Positions 9,003 through 17,782 are shown, counted from the first letter of the stretch. The stretch is DNA of 64,000 nucleotides from Ephemeroptericola cinctiostellae (GCF_003339525.1 NZ_CP031124.1:1302001-1366000); one strand, 5' to 3'. Numbers and translations are program-made. The notes: generated by a model from the letters alone, not told the origin.

Positions 9003-10361
9003 TCAATTGCTCGATGCCACCCAGCTGCTGGTGATGATTGAGTCCAACGATGAATAGCTGCTGGGTAAACTGGTCATGCCTGCTGAGGGAGTCGTAAAAC
9101 CAGCCATCGCTGTGACCAATTGGTCAACGGCATTGAAGCTCAGTGTGCTGCCATTGGTGTCGGTGATGATCACATGCTGTTCACCTAAACTAAACCAATT
9201 GGAAAAAGTCACTTGGTTGCTTGTTCCGATGTTGCTCAGCACCAAATCGTCACCGACGTGTGACAACCACAGGTGATCAGCGCTGGAAGTGAATGTGGCC
9301 ACATCAACGTTTGAAGTGCTGTTAAGTAATACGGTGTCTTGACCGAAGTCACCATAAAAACTGTAGGTGTCTTGACCCGTACCGCCATCCATCGTGTCAT
9401 TGCCTGTCAGACCAACGATGGAGTCGTTGCCACTGCCTGCAAACACAAAGTCATTGCCTGTGCCCGATTCAAAAGTGTCATTGCCATCCGCACCGACCAT
9501 GCTGTCATCGCCATCAAAGGCATTGAAAAAATTGTTCCCCGCCTCTCCATACAATGTGTCGTTGCCCGCACCACCACACAGCGTGTCGTCACCTGTGCCG
9601 CCGTACTCAAGGTCGTCGCCTGTGCTGCCGCGCATGGTGTCATTGCCTGTGCCACCGTAGATGGTGTCGTTGCCCAGTCCCGCTTCAAGAGAATCGTTGC
9701 CGTCATTGCCCATGAGCATGTCGTGACCATCGTCGCCTTTTAATGAATCATTGCCTGTACCACCCACCATGCTGTCGTTGCCATAACCGCCATGAGCGAC
9801 ATCATCGCCATCGCCTGCAAGGATGGTGTCGTTGCCAAGGCCGCCGAGAATATGGTCATTGCCTGCGCCAGAATTGATGTGATCATTGCCAGCACCCCCA
9901 TCGAAACTGTCGTTGCCGCTCGCACCCAACATGCTGTCATCGCCCTCAGCGCCATTGAAACTGTTGTTGCCGCTGCCACCAATCAACGTGTCATCACCAG
10001 CCCCGCCCGAAAGAAGGTCTGTACCTTCGCCGCTGTCAATGAGGTCATTGCCATCACCGCCCCGCAGTGTGTCATTGCCCGAATTGCCATATAAAGTGTC
10101 TTGACCTAAGCCACCTTCCAGTACATCGTTGCCATCACCGCCATACAAAATGTCATGCCCTGCATCTCCTTTGAGTGAATCGGCACCTGAGCTGCCATAG
10201 ATGATGTCATTGCCATCGTTGCCATTGACTTCATCATTGCCCGCGAGGGCATAAATGGTGTCATTGCCTTGTCCGCCCAAAATGATGTTGTTGGCCGCAT
10301 TGGCTGTGATGTTGTCATGACCTGAACCGCCGTAAAAATTATTTCCTGATTGCATTGTCAT
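9003..10361 (-). CDS. RTX (hemolysin-type Ca2+-binding repeat) protein
   Basis: A 452-residue acidic protein built almost entirely of glycine-rich nonapeptide repeats (GGxGxDxLx type, for example GGDGNDVLEGGLGQDTLYG) from about residue 10 to 330, which fold into a Ca2+-binding beta-roll. The C-terminus (ADHLWLSHVGDDLVLSNIGTSNQVTFSNWF) matches the haemolysin-type calcium-binding related domain that often follows RTX repeats. No signal peptide is present, as expected for type I secretion, but no ABC/MFP/TolC genes are in the window. The ATG at 10361 was chosen because AAAGGA precedes it at good spacing; the reading to 10415 adds 18 residues. No enzymatic domain is seen, so it could be a surface or matrix protein. 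Confidence 0.85.
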   Translation of the reverse strand: MTMQSGNNFYGGSGHDNITANAANNIILGGQGNDTIYALAGNDEVNGNDGNDIIYGSSGADSLKGDAGHDILYGGDGNDVLEGGLGQDTLYGNSGNDTLRGGDGNDLIDSGEGTDLLSGGAGDDTLIGGSGNNSFNGAEGDDSMLGASGNDSFDGGAGNDHINSGAGNDHILGGLGNDTILAGDGDDVAHGGYGNDSMVGGTGNDSLKGDDGHDMLMGNDGNDSLEAGLGNDTIYGGTGNDTMRGSTGDDLEYGGTGDDTLCGGAGNDTLYGEAGNNFFNAFDGDDSMVGADGNDTFESGTGNDFVFAGSGNDSIVGLTGNDTMDGGTGQDTYSFYGDFGQDTVLLNSTSNVDVATFTSSADHLWLSHVGDDLVLSNIGTSNQVTFSNWFSLGEQHVIITDTNGSTLSFNAVDQLVTAMAGFTTPSAGMTSLPSSYSSLDSIITSSWVASSN

Positions 10362-10415
10362 ATGTATCATTCCTTTTTTAAGTTCTATTCCAGTTTCATG
10401 CATTGCTGACGCCAT

Positions 10416-10620
10416 CCTGTGTTTTGGTCAGCTGCTTTTGATGTTGCATTCTTTGTTTTAAAAAGTTGCAACCCAGTGAAAATAACTGTAAATCATGTGG
10501 ATTCAATGTGGATATTTATAAGAGAGTACTGAATTTAGAGTAATTATTAGGTTGTAAATTATTAATAAAATTCAATTTTTGCGTTAAAAACACCACTGTG
10601 TCAGTGAATGACATAAAAAA
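10416..10620. other. Region upstream of the RTX gene
   Basis: Very AT-rich DNA without an open gene. It should contain the promoter of the RTX gene (minus strand), but no convincing -35/-10 pair was singled out. Confidence 0.4.
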
Positions 10621-10640
10621 TGCGTGGCATCAGCCACGCA
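10615..10640 (-). terminator. Rho-independent terminator of prpF
   Basis: An 8-bp stem TGCGTGGC/GCCACGCA with an ATCA loop (10621-10640), followed on the minus strand by six Ts (10620-10615). It lies about 240 bp beyond the prpF stop codon. Confidence 0.7.
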
Positions 10641-10881
10641 TTGTGTTTTTCATGTCACATGAAATAAAACATTAACTGCTATTTAATTTTATTTATTTTT
10701 GGTTTTTTATTTTGTTTTGCAAAATGGAAGTGTCATTGATTGTGCTTATTTTCTGCACCCACACGTTTCAGCGTGGGGCACTGCAACACCAATGAAGTGA
10801 AGTGGTCACATTTCAAATTTCAAATGCTTCATCTGCCGCAAAGCATGGGCTTTTTTTTGAATGGCCATACACATCAACGGC

Positions 10882-12063
10882 TCATTGTGGAACGTGCACC
10901 CAGCCTGCCATCAACACGCGCGCACTGCGACTCATGATGGCTTTTGTCACTGACCATTCACCATTGACCAAAGCCGCTTCTGCGCCGACGCGCAATGTGC
11001 CCGATGGGTGACCAAAGCGCACCACGGTGCGCTCACCACCGCCCGCTGCGAGATTGACCAGTGTGCCAGGAATCGCTGCCGCAGTGCCAATCGCTACGGC
11101 GGCCGTGCCCATCATCGCATGATGCAATTTACCCATCGACAATGCGCGCACGAGCAGATCAATGTCTGCCGTGGTCACTGCTTTACCACTTGACGACACA
11201 TAGTCTTTTGCAGGAGCGACGAAAGCCACTTTCGGCGTGTGCGCACGCTTGGCGGCTTCATCGATGTGGGCAATTAAACCCATGCGCACCGCACCATGCG
11301 CGCGAATGCTTTCAAACATCGCCAAAGCTTTGGCATCCGCATTGATTGCATCTTGCAGCTCTGTGCCCGTGTAACCAAGTGCGCTGGCTTCAACAAAAAT
11401 CGTTGGGATGCCCGCATTAATCATCGTTGCTTTGAGCACCCCCACATGGGGCACATCCAATTCATCGATCAAATGACCCGTGGGAAACATTGAACCGCCC
11501 GCGCCATCTTCATCGGCAGCAGGTGCCATGAATTCCAGGGCAATTTCAGCCGCTGGAAACGTCACACCGTCCAATTCAAAATCACCTGTTTCTTGGACTT
11601 CACCATGGGTAATGGGCACATGAGCGATGATCGTTTTGCCAATATTGGCTTGCCAAATGCGCACGATGGCGACACCATTGTGCGGGATGCGACTCGCATC
11701 AACCAGTCCGCCGCTGATCGCGAAAGGCCCCACAGCCGACGATAGATTGCCGCAGTTGCCGCTCCAATCCATGAATGCATTTTCAATCGACACCTGTCCA
11801 AACAAATAATCCACATCGTGATCTGGCCGTGTGCTTTTGGACACAATCACTGTTTTGCTGGTGCTCGATGTTGCACCGCCCATGCCATCAATTTGTTTTG
11901 CGTATGGATCAGGTGAGCCGATCACGCGCATGAGCAGCGCATCACGCGCCGCACCCGCGACTTGAGCCGCCTCGGGCAAATCATTCAAGCGGAAAAATAC
12001 ACCTTTGCTGGTGCCTCCGCGCATGTAAGTGGCGGGAACTTTGATTTGAGGTAAATGTGTCAT
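10882..12063 (-). CDS. prpF: PrpF family isomerase (2-methylaconitate cis-trans isomerase type)
   Basis: A 393-residue member of the PrpF family (diaminopimelate-epimerase fold). The N-terminus PATYMRGGTSKGVFFRLNDLPEA, then QIDGMGGATSSTSKTVIV and DWSGNCGNLSSAVGPFAI, are the family signatures; the cysteine in GNCGN lies in the active site. PrpF partners AcnD in the 2-methylcitrate cycle of propionate breakdown; related proteins (GalD) isomerise 4-oxalomesaconate. The ATG at 12063 with AAAGG upstream was preferred to a longer reading. prpB, prpC and acnD are absent from the window, so assignment to propionate use rests on similarity alone. Confidence 0.85.
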   Translation of the reverse strand: MTHLPQIKVPATYMRGGTSKGVFFRLNDLPEAAQVAGAARDALLMRVIGSPDPYAKQIDGMGGATSSTSKTVIVSKSTRPDHDVDYLFGQVSIENAFMDWSGNCGNLSSAVGPFAISGGLVDASRIPHNGVAIVRIWQANIGKTIIAHVPITHGEVQETGDFELDGVTFPAAEIALEFMAPAADEDGAGGSMFPTGHLIDELDVPHVGVLKATMINAGIPTIFVEASALGYTGTELQDAINADAKALAMFESIRAHGAVRMGLIAHIDEAAKRAHTPKVAFVAPAKDYVSSSGKAVTTADIDLLVRALSMGKLHHAMMGTAAVAIGTAAAIPGTLVNLAAGGGERTVVRFGHPSGTLRVGAEAALVNGEWSVTKAIMSRSARVLMAGWVHVPQ

Positions 12064-12375
12064 GACAGCCTTTGCACGGTTAAAAATCATTTTTTAAATG
12101 ATAACTGTTTTGTCTTACAACACACCTACAATTCGGGCCCATCAAGCAGCAGTGGGTCGCTCAGCTTCGGCGTTGGGCTGAGTAAAAGAATGGCAGTGCA
12201 GTGATGAAATAAGCTGTGGGTCATTGTTCTATGCTTTGCCGCAGAGCCTGACGATGCAACGAATTGGCCTGTTGAGTGAGGTCTGAATGTGCCTTGGAGC
12301 GGGCATGAATGTGATGATGAAAATTGAGAAAATGATGAGAATTGAGAAACCATGTTTGGACATGTTTGTTTTCAG
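12064..12375. other. Intergenic stretch between xseA and prpF
   Basis: About 310 bp without a supported gene. It holds an imperfect 18-bp tandem duplication (ATGATGAAAATTGAGAA next to ATGATGAGAATTGAGAA, roughly 12312-12348). The promoter of prpF is expected here. Confidence 0.45.
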
Positions 12376-13698
12376 TTACTCCCCCACATGCCCCACAGTT
12401 GCCACCGCATGCCCTTTGTGGAATTGAATATCGATGCCATCGCCTGCCTGTAAACATGCCGCATCGTTGATGATGTGGCCATCCTGTGTTTGGACGTAGG
12501 CGAAACCACGGGCAAGGACATTGTCGGGGTTGAGTTGGGTGAGGCTGCTGGTGTGACGGCTGAGGTTCTGGCTGTGCTGCTGTAGATTGTGGGTGATGCC
12601 GCGTTGCAGGTGTTCGGTGAGGCGATTGAGCTTGTTTCGTGGTGTGCTGAGGTTGGGGCGGTGGTTGTTGAGGTTTTGCGTGCTGCGCTCTAGGCGGTGT
12701 TGTTGCTGGGCTCGGCGAATGTTGAGGGCATGCTGTAGGCGAGTGAGGTGATTTTGGATGAGTTGTTTTTGTTGAGCGATGCGTTGCGTTGGAGTGAGTA
12801 ATTGTAGGGTGAGGCGATCGAGGCGCTGGGCTTGCTGGGCAAGCTGGCGCATGAGGTCGCGTTGAAGTTGCTCGAAGCTGTGGCTGATGTTGCTGAGGTG
12901 GTCGCTTTGTGAGGGGCTGCTGATCAGCTCAGCGGCGGCGGTGGGGGTGGCGGCGCGGATGTCGGCGACAAAGTCAGCGATGGTGGTGTCGGTTTCGTGA
13001 CCGACGCCGCTGATGGTGGGTAGGTGCGATTCGTGAATGGCTTGTGCGACGATGGTTTCGTTGAATGCCCAGAGGTCTTCGAGGCTGCCGCCGCCGCGGA
13101 CGATGAGGAGCGCATCTAGGCTTTTATTTTGATTGGCTTTTTGGATCGCTGCGGCAATTTGCATGGGGGCAGCATCACCTTGAACGGGGGTTGGGTATAA
13201 AAACACCTCAATGTGGGGTGAACGGCGGGCGAGTGTGTGTACGACGTCGCGCAAGGCCGCGGCCTGTGGTGAGGTGATGATGCCGATGCGGCGGACGAAG
13301 TTGGGCATGTCTTGCTTGTACTCGACATCAAACCAACCTTTGCGTGCAAGTTCATCTTTGAGCTTGATGAAGCGTTCATACAGTGTGCCGAGTCCTGCGG
13401 GGCGCATGGTTTCGACGGTGAGCTGGAAGTCGCCACGGGCGGCGTATAGCCCTGTGAGCACTTGCGCTTGGACGGCGTCGCCCTCACGGGGTTGCCAACT
13501 GAGCAGTGCATTTTTGTGACGGAACATGACGGCGCGGACCTGTGCGCGGTCATCTTTGAGCGAAAAATACCAGTGGCCGCTGGCGGCACGGGTGAGGTTG
13601 GATATTTCACCTTGTACCCAGAGCAGTGGAATTTGTCGTTCGAGCAAAGCGCTGACGCGTTGGTTGAGTTCAGTGATGCTCAGGTATTGGGTGGTCAT
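12376..13698 (-). CDS. xseA: Exodeoxyribonuclease VII large subunit
   Basis: A 440-residue XseA. Exonuclease VII (XseA with several XseB) degrades single-stranded DNA from both ends in repair. The N-terminal OB-fold tRNA_anti domain (about residues 1-100, VQGEISNLTRAASGHWYFSLKD) is followed by the catalytic domain (about 120-320) with RIGIITSPQAAALRDVVHTLARR, LIVRGGGSLEDLWAFNE and PTISGVGHETDTTIADFVAD. A long Gln-rich coiled coil follows (about 275-400) and binds small subunits. xseB is not adjacent. Length agrees with the family. Confidence 0.95.
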   Translation of the reverse strand: MTTQYLSITELNQRVSALLERQIPLLWVQGEISNLTRAASGHWYFSLKDDRAQVRAVMFRHKNALLSWQPREGDAVQAQVLTGLYAARGDFQLTVETMRPAGLGTLYERFIKLKDELARKGWFDVEYKQDMPNFVRRIGIITSPQAAALRDVVHTLARRSPHIEVFLYPTPVQGDAAPMQIAAAIQKANQNKSLDALLIVRGGGSLEDLWAFNETIVAQAIHESHLPTISGVGHETDTTIADFVADIRAATPTAAAELISSPSQSDHLSNISHSFEQLQRDLMRQLAQQAQRLDRLTLQLLTPTQRIAQQKQLIQNHLTRLQHALNIRRAQQQHRLERSTQNLNNHRPNLSTPRNKLNRLTEHLQRGITHNLQQHSQNLSRHTSSLTQLNPDNVLARGFAYVQTQDGHIINDAACLQAGDGIDIQFHKGHAVATVGHVGE

Positions 13699-13838
13699 GA
13701 TGTACAGGCGCTTGATTGATGCTTGATGGGGTTAAATTGATTTTGATCTTGATGCGTGAATGTACCTTAAATTGCATGGGCTTGCCAAGCGGTTGACGGC
13801 TTGTGTGCGGTCATCGGGAATTTTTTTGCTGAATATAA

Positions 13839-13877
13839 CCCCTTCCCATAAAAGCACCATGTTTTTGTGGGAAGGGG
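13839..13877. terminator. Hairpin downstream of the DUF442 gene
   Basis: CCCCTTCCC (13839-13847) pairs with GGGAAGGGG (13869-13877), extended by AT pairs toward the loop. It follows the DUF442 gene on the minus strand. No long T-run follows on that strand, so it may be a processing or stability hairpin. Confidence 0.5.
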
Positions 13878-13914
13878 TGGATTTTTATGTTTCGTGATGC
13901 CAAATGCAGCTGAT

Positions 13915-14268
13915 TTATGTTTTGCTTACGTACTCAACGGCCAAAGCATACAGTTCGGATGCGCGCATGCCTGAACCGCAAAAGCTAAAAATGGGTTTGG
14001 GAGAGTGTTCGAGCAAATGTGCCATGTGTTCAATCTGCTCCTGCGTGTATTGGCCGCGAATGACGGGCAAATAATGGTAATGCACGCCAGCGGCTTCCGC
14101 TGCTTTGGCCAGATCCATGTTCAACGGTTGAGCCAAACCCGCTTCACCATCGGGGCGATGATTAATGATGGTTTTGAAACCGTTTTGGGCAATGCTGGGC
14201 ACGTGATCAACTTGAATTTGAGGGGCTGTGGCGAAGTCGTCGTTGTGTTGGGTGACGGGTAATGACAT
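13915..14268 (-). CDS. DUF442/TIGR01244 sulfurtransferase-phosphatase-like protein
   Basis: A 117-residue protein of the TIGR01244 (DUF442) family, a dual-specificity-phosphatase-like fold often fused to or encoded beside persulfide dioxygenases (the N-terminal half of Blh). The active-site loop C-x5-R is visible as Cys97-GSGM-Arg102 (FCGSGMRAS); NHRPDGEAG near residue 38 is the second family block. AAAGGA before the ATG supports the start. It is divergent from the BigR-type repressor, and the persulfide dioxygenase lies just beyond, so a sulfane-sulfur transfer role in sulfide detoxification is the best inference. Confidence 0.85.
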   Translation of the reverse strand: MSLPVTQHNDDFATAPQIQVDHVPSIAQNGFKTIINHRPDGEAGLAQPLNMDLAKAAEAAGVHYHYLPVIRGQYTQEQIEHMAHLLEHSPKPIFSFCGSGMRASELYALAVEYVSKT

Positions 14269-14570
14269 GATCGATCCTTTACGTGGTCAAAGTTTTGTTA
14301 AAATTTTGTTAAAATACGGCTTTACCAGCCAATAACATATTTTACTCGGTATGATCGCCACTTGATTGGGTGTGGATCAGTTGTTGTATGAAATGCTGAA
14401 AATACACGGATGAGGCGTTTGTTAAGTGCTTTGAAAAGTAAAACAAACCCCTTTTATGTTCTTTAAATATAATATGCTTTTTTGTATTGTATTGAATGGT
14501 ATGGTATAAATCAATACAATTCATACACGCCCACTGCCTTTTATACCGCTTATTTTTTAATGTGATCGCC
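14269..14570. promoter_or_regulatory. Divergent control region between DUF442 and bigR
   Basis: About 300 bp, strongly AT-rich, holding the promoters of both genes. It contains a direct repeat of TTTTGTTAAAA (about 14286-14311) and an element TTTAAATATAATATGCTTTT (about 14463-14482). A related sequence lies upstream of the persulfide dioxygenase gene (about 15851-15870, opposite orientation). This shared AT-rich block is a candidate operator for the ArsR-type repressor. Confidence 0.4.
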
Positions 14571-14903
14571 ATGCATAATGCGCCTAATTTAACACCTGAT
14601 TTTGACCTCAACGCTTTGCGAGCATCTGCTGCTCAGGCCACGACCTTGCTTAAAGCATTGTCCAATCCTGATCGCCTGTTGTTGCTTTGTCAGCTGGTTG
14701 AGGGTGAACGTTGCGTGTCTGAACTCGAGGCTCAAACGGGCATCGCGCAGCCGACGCTCTCGCAGCAATTGGGCGTATTGCGTGAAGAAGGATTGGTCAA
14801 TACGCGCAGAGAAGGGCGTCAAATTTTTTATACGGTCGCCAGCACAGCGGCTCTCGCACTTATAGAAGTTTTATATCAGCAGTTCTGCGCGCCTAAAAAC
14901 TAA
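14571..14903 (+). CDS. bigR: BigR/SqrR-type persulfide-responsive ArsR-family repressor
   Basis: A 110-residue winged-helix regulator. The HTH reads CVSELEAQTGIAQPTLSQQLGVLREEGLVNTRREGRQIFY. Cys40 (LLLLCQL) and Cys106 (QQFCAP) lie where the two redox cysteines of SqrR/BigR sit (41 and 107 in SqrR); in that family they form a tetrasulfide link when sulfide or persulfide accumulates, which releases DNA. The ATG at 14571 was chosen to give the family N-terminus; an upstream reading to 14496 is non-homologous. Placed among DUF442, persulfide dioxygenase and sulfur transporters, it probably represses that cluster. Confidence 0.86.
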   Translation: MHNAPNLTPDFDLNALRASAAQATTLLKALSNPDRLLLLCQLVEGERCVSELEAQTGIAQPTLSQQLGVLREEGLVNTRREGRQIFYTVASTAALALIEVLYQQFCAPKN

Positions 14904-14953
14904 AACCGCAATGCCATTTTTTATAATGGCTTAATCAATCAATAACTAAATCA

Positions 14954-15817
14954 TCACAATACATTCAATGGGATCTTGAGGTAATGTGTGCCGTTGTCTT
15001 CGGCTTTCGGCCATTCGCCCGCACGGATATTCACCTGAATCGCGGGTAAAATTAAATTGGGCATGGCCAAGTTGGCATCGCGTGCGGTGCGCATTTCGAC
15101 AAATTCGGTTGCGCTGATGCCATCGTGAACATGAATATTTCCTGCACGTTCCGCGGCCACGGTCGTCTGTACAACAGGTTCACGCCCATTGTTGGGTGGG
15201 TAGTCGTGACACAAATACAGCTTCGTTTCATCGGGCATGGCGAGTAGACGCTGTATGGACTGATGCAATTGCAGCGCATCGCCGCCAGGAAAATCACAAC
15301 GCGCTGTACCGACATCGGGCATGAAGATGGTGTCGCCAACAAATACCGCATCACCTACAATATAGCTCGCACAACCTGGCGTGTGGCCAGGGACAAACAT
15401 CACGCGTGCGGTCAGGTCACCGATTTGAAACTGCTCATTGTCCTTGAACAAAACGTCAAATTGAGAGCCATCGGTTTTAAATTCATCTTTTAGATTGAAA
15501 ATGCTTTTAAAGGCACGCTGCACCATGCGGATGTGTTCACCCATGGCGATGCGACCGCCGACGGTTTTTTTCAAATAAGCCGATGCGGATAAATGATCGG
15601 CATGTGCATGTGTTTCCAAAATCCATTCGGTTTTTAAATCATGCTCTTGGATGAATTGAATCAATCTGTCCGCGCTGTCAAAGCGAGTCCGACCTGATTT
15701 TGGGTCATAATCAAGTACAGAGTCAACGATGGCGCAGGCTGAGCCCATTCCATGATGAATGATGTGGCTGATGGTCCAAGTGGCTGGATCGAAAAAGGAT
15801 TGAACTTGAGGTGTCAT
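14954..15817 (-). CDS. MBL-fold persulfide dioxygenase (ETHE1/Blh-like)
   Basis: A 287-residue metallo-beta-lactamase-fold enzyme. Metal site: THAHADH (His70, His72, Asp74, His75), then PGHTPGCASYIVGD and LCHDYPP. In the ETHE1/Blh group a mononuclear Fe(II) at this site oxidises glutathione persulfide to sulfite. CDFPGGDALQLHQSIQRLLAMP and GREPVVQTTVAAER are typical of the group. It ends 50 bp after the repressor gene, tail to tail with it. The sulfurtransferase partner is the separate DUF442 gene rather than a fusion. Confidence 0.9.
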   Translation of the reverse strand: MTPQVQSFFDPATWTISHIIHHGMGSACAIVDSVLDYDPKSGRTRFDSADRLIQFIQEHDLKTEWILETHAHADHLSASAYLKKTVGGRIAMGEHIRMVQRAFKSIFNLKDEFKTDGSQFDVLFKDNEQFQIGDLTARVMFVPGHTPGCASYIVGDAVFVGDTIFMPDVGTARCDFPGGDALQLHQSIQRLLAMPDETKLYLCHDYPPNNGREPVVQTTVAAERAGNIHVHDGISATEFVEMRTARDANLAMPNLILPAIQVNIRAGEWPKAEDNGTHYLKIPLNVL

Positions 15818-16097
15818 GTGGATTTAGGTTAGATAAAAGTTAATATGTTTTTAAATATTATATTGAAAAGTATAATTTATTGCAATATAATTTACACTTC
15901 GATGGAACAAGGGGGGAAAATAATTATGCTGGAGCCCCAACTGCATTTTCATCTGCATTGACATGGCGTCTCCCAAGATACGAGCTTGCCGTACAAGTGT
16001 GTCAGTGGCGATGACTCATCAAACAATTTAAGCTTTTGATTCAAACGTTGGCAGTTAAGTTTTAATCAGCATCAGTACATTAAAAAAGGGTGTTTAT
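15818..16097. other. Divergent promoter region of the sulfur cluster
   Basis: About 280 bp between the persulfide dioxygenase and the YeeE/YedE genes. The first 80 bp contain several TATAAT-like and ATATAAT elements and the block shared with the bigR upstream region. No gene is visible. Confidence 0.4.
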
Positions 16098-16535
16098 ATG
16101 ACGATTGATTGGCAACATTTTTCCCCTTATGAGGCCTTGGCTGGTGGGCTTCTGATTGGGTTGGCATCTGTGATGTTGATTGTTTTGCTCGGCAAAATCG
16201 CAGGGATCAGCTCAATTGTAGGCGGCCTGCTTCAGCCGAACATGGCAGGGCAACGTGCGTGGCGGGTGGCGTTCATTCTAGGATTGCTTCTTGCGCCCTC
16301 GTTGTATCGTTTGTTCTCGCCGTACCCTACTGTGCAGATTGAGGCGGGTACGCCTGCACTGGTGGTGGCGGGTTTGCTGGTGGGCATCGGGACGCGTTAT
16401 GGGTCTGGCTGCACCAGTGGACATGGCATTTGCGGGATTTCTCGCTTATCATTGCGCTCGATTGTGGCGACTTCATGTTTTATCTTGGCGGGTTTTGTGA
16501 CCGTTTACGTGTTGCGTCACTTGATTGTGGCTTAA
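16098..16535 (+). CDS. YeeE/YedE family sulfur-compound transporter, first half
   Basis: A 145-residue membrane protein with about four hydrophobic segments. Carries the family signature GSGCTSGHGICGISRLS (Cys in GCTSGHGICG), shared with YeeE/YedE thiosulfate or sulfur transport proteins (PmpA-like). AAGGG upstream and a 9-bp gap to the second half indicate co-translation as a two-subunit transporter. Its neighbourhood of sulfide-oxidation genes supports movement of a sulfur species across the inner membrane; direction and substrate are unknown. Confidence 0.85.
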   Translation: MTIDWQHFSPYEALAGGLLIGLASVMLIVLLGKIAGISSIVGGLLQPNMAGQRAWRVAFILGLLLAPSLYRLFSPYPTVQIEAGTPALVVAGLLVGIGTRYGSGCTSGHGICGISRLSLRSIVATSCFILAGFVTVYVLRHLIVA

Positions 16536-16544
16536 GGAAAAATC

Positions 16545-16970
16545 ATGAAAATTGTTGTTTCTTTATTGACAGGTTTGATGTTCGGCTTGGGCTTGATCGT
16601 TGCTGGAATGGTGAATCCAGCAAAAGTGCTTGGTTTTCTGGACATCACAGGTGCTTGGGATCCTTCTTTAGTTTTTGTGATGGTTGGCGGCATTGGCGTG
16701 GCTGCGGCTGGATTTCATTTTGCAAAAAAGCAACGACATGCCTTGCTTGGTGGCGCGATGGATTTTCCGAGTGCGCGCGGCATTGATCAACGCTTGGTTG
16801 TCGGCAGTTTGATGTTCGGCGTGGGCTGGGGCATTGCTGGTTTTTGTCCAGGCCCTGCGGTGGTCAGTGTCGGCGCAGGCAGCATGCAAGCCATGATTTT
16901 TACGGCTGCGATGTTGCTGGGCATGGTGATTTTTGCAGCCCTCAATGGATTTTATCGTCGATCTTCTTAA
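16545..16970 (+). CDS. YeeE/YedE family sulfur-compound transporter, second half
   Basis: A 141-residue membrane protein, the DUF6691/PmpB-type partner of the preceding gene. Motifs GLGLIVAGMVNPAKVLGFLDITGAWDPSL and GVGWGIAGFCPGPAVVSVGAG are characteristic of the family; four hydrophobic segments. AAGGA precedes the ATG. Its end is only 25 bp from the left end of the IS element, which separates it from the TauE/SafE gene. Confidence 0.85.
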   Translation: MKIVVSLLTGLMFGLGLIVAGMVNPAKVLGFLDITGAWDPSLVFVMVGGIGVAAAGFHFAKKQRHALLGGAMDFPSARGIDQRLVVGSLMFGVGWGIAGFCPGPAVVSVGAGSMQAMIFTAAMLLGMVIFAALNGFYRRSS

Positions 16971-16994
16971 CGTTCATTGTTTGCTCTTTTTTTT

Positions 16995-17739
16995 AGGGTC
17001 TTAGGAAGCAAACGCATTAAAATATGCGCTAAGCTCTTGAGACCAAATGAAAAACAAGTACTTCAAACATTCAAAAATTAGCGAAGCGAAGTTTCGCCAA
17101 ATTTTACGGTATTTTGCCCTTGATTTAACGGCAACGGAATGTGCTGCGTTAAGCGGCATATCCGTTCGTTCAATCAACACCATTTACCTCAAGATTCGTC
17201 GTCGTTTGGTGATTGTTTGTCTCCAAGGCTCACCACTCAAAGGAGAGTTGGAAGCCGACGAATCATATTTTGGTCCGCATCGTGTTCGAGGTAAACGCGG
17301 ACGTGGTGCTTCAGGTAAAACCATCGTGTTTGGTTTACTCAAACGTGATGGCAATATCTACACTGAGATTGTGCCTGATGCTTCCAAAGCCAGCCTGCAA
17401 GCCATTATTCGTGGGAAAGCAGACATTAACAGCGTTATCCATACCGATGGTTGGCGCGGCTATAATGGCTTGGTGGACATCGGGTTTGATAAACACTTCC
17501 GGGTGAATCATGGTGCCGATGAGTTTGTAAATGGTTCTAATCATGTGAATGGGATAGAATCATTCTGGAGCTATGCTAAACGTCGTTTGGTTCAGTTTAA
17601 CGGCGTTCCGAAAAACACATTTTTACTGCATTTGAAGGAAACTGAATTTAGGTTTAACCATCGCAAAAGCGACTTGTATAAAGTGCTTCTTAACATGCTG
17701 CGAGATGAGCCGTTATTGAATTCTGCTTCCTAAGACCCT
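16995..17739 (+). mobile_element. IS1595-family insertion sequence (IS1016-like)
   Basis: A 745-bp element bounded by 16-bp perfect inverted repeats: AGGGTCTTAGGAAGCA (16995-17010) and its complement (17724-17739). It contains one transposase gene. Both flanks are T-rich and no exact 8-bp target duplication can be recognised, either because of the homopolymer or because the flanks have drifted. Intact ends and an intact transposase suggest a recent, possibly active copy. Confidence 0.9.
17047..17733 (+). CDS. IS1595-family (ISXO2-like) transposase
   Basis: A 228-residue DDE/DDN transposase. An N-terminal zinc-less HTH region (FRQILRYFALDLTATECAALSGISVRSINTIY) is followed by the ISXO2-like catalytic domain with Asp71 (GELEADESYFG), Asp134 (IHTDGWRGY) and Glu171 in NGIESFWSYAKRRL. 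Frame intact over the full expected length; it fills the element and ends inside the right inverted repeat. Confidence 0.92.
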   Translation: MKNKYFKHSKISEAKFRQILRYFALDLTATECAALSGISVRSINTIYLKIRRRLVIVCLQGSPLKGELEADESYFGPHRVRGKRGRGASGKTIVFGLLKRDGNIYTEIVPDASKASLQAIIRGKADINSVIHTDGWRGYNGLVDIGFDKHFRVNHGADEFVNGSNHVNGIESFWSYAKRRLVQFNGVPKNTFLLHLKETEFRFNHRKSDLYKVLLNMLRDEPLLNSAS

Positions 17740-17782
17740 TTTTTAATTGTATGCCTCTAGCCGTTCTATTAATTAATCCGAG

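Noticed and set aside
9339-10318. Long open frames on both strands inside the RTX gene
   Set aside because: They arise from the GC-patterned repeats of the RTX coding frame, carry no ribosome sites and have low-complexity translations.
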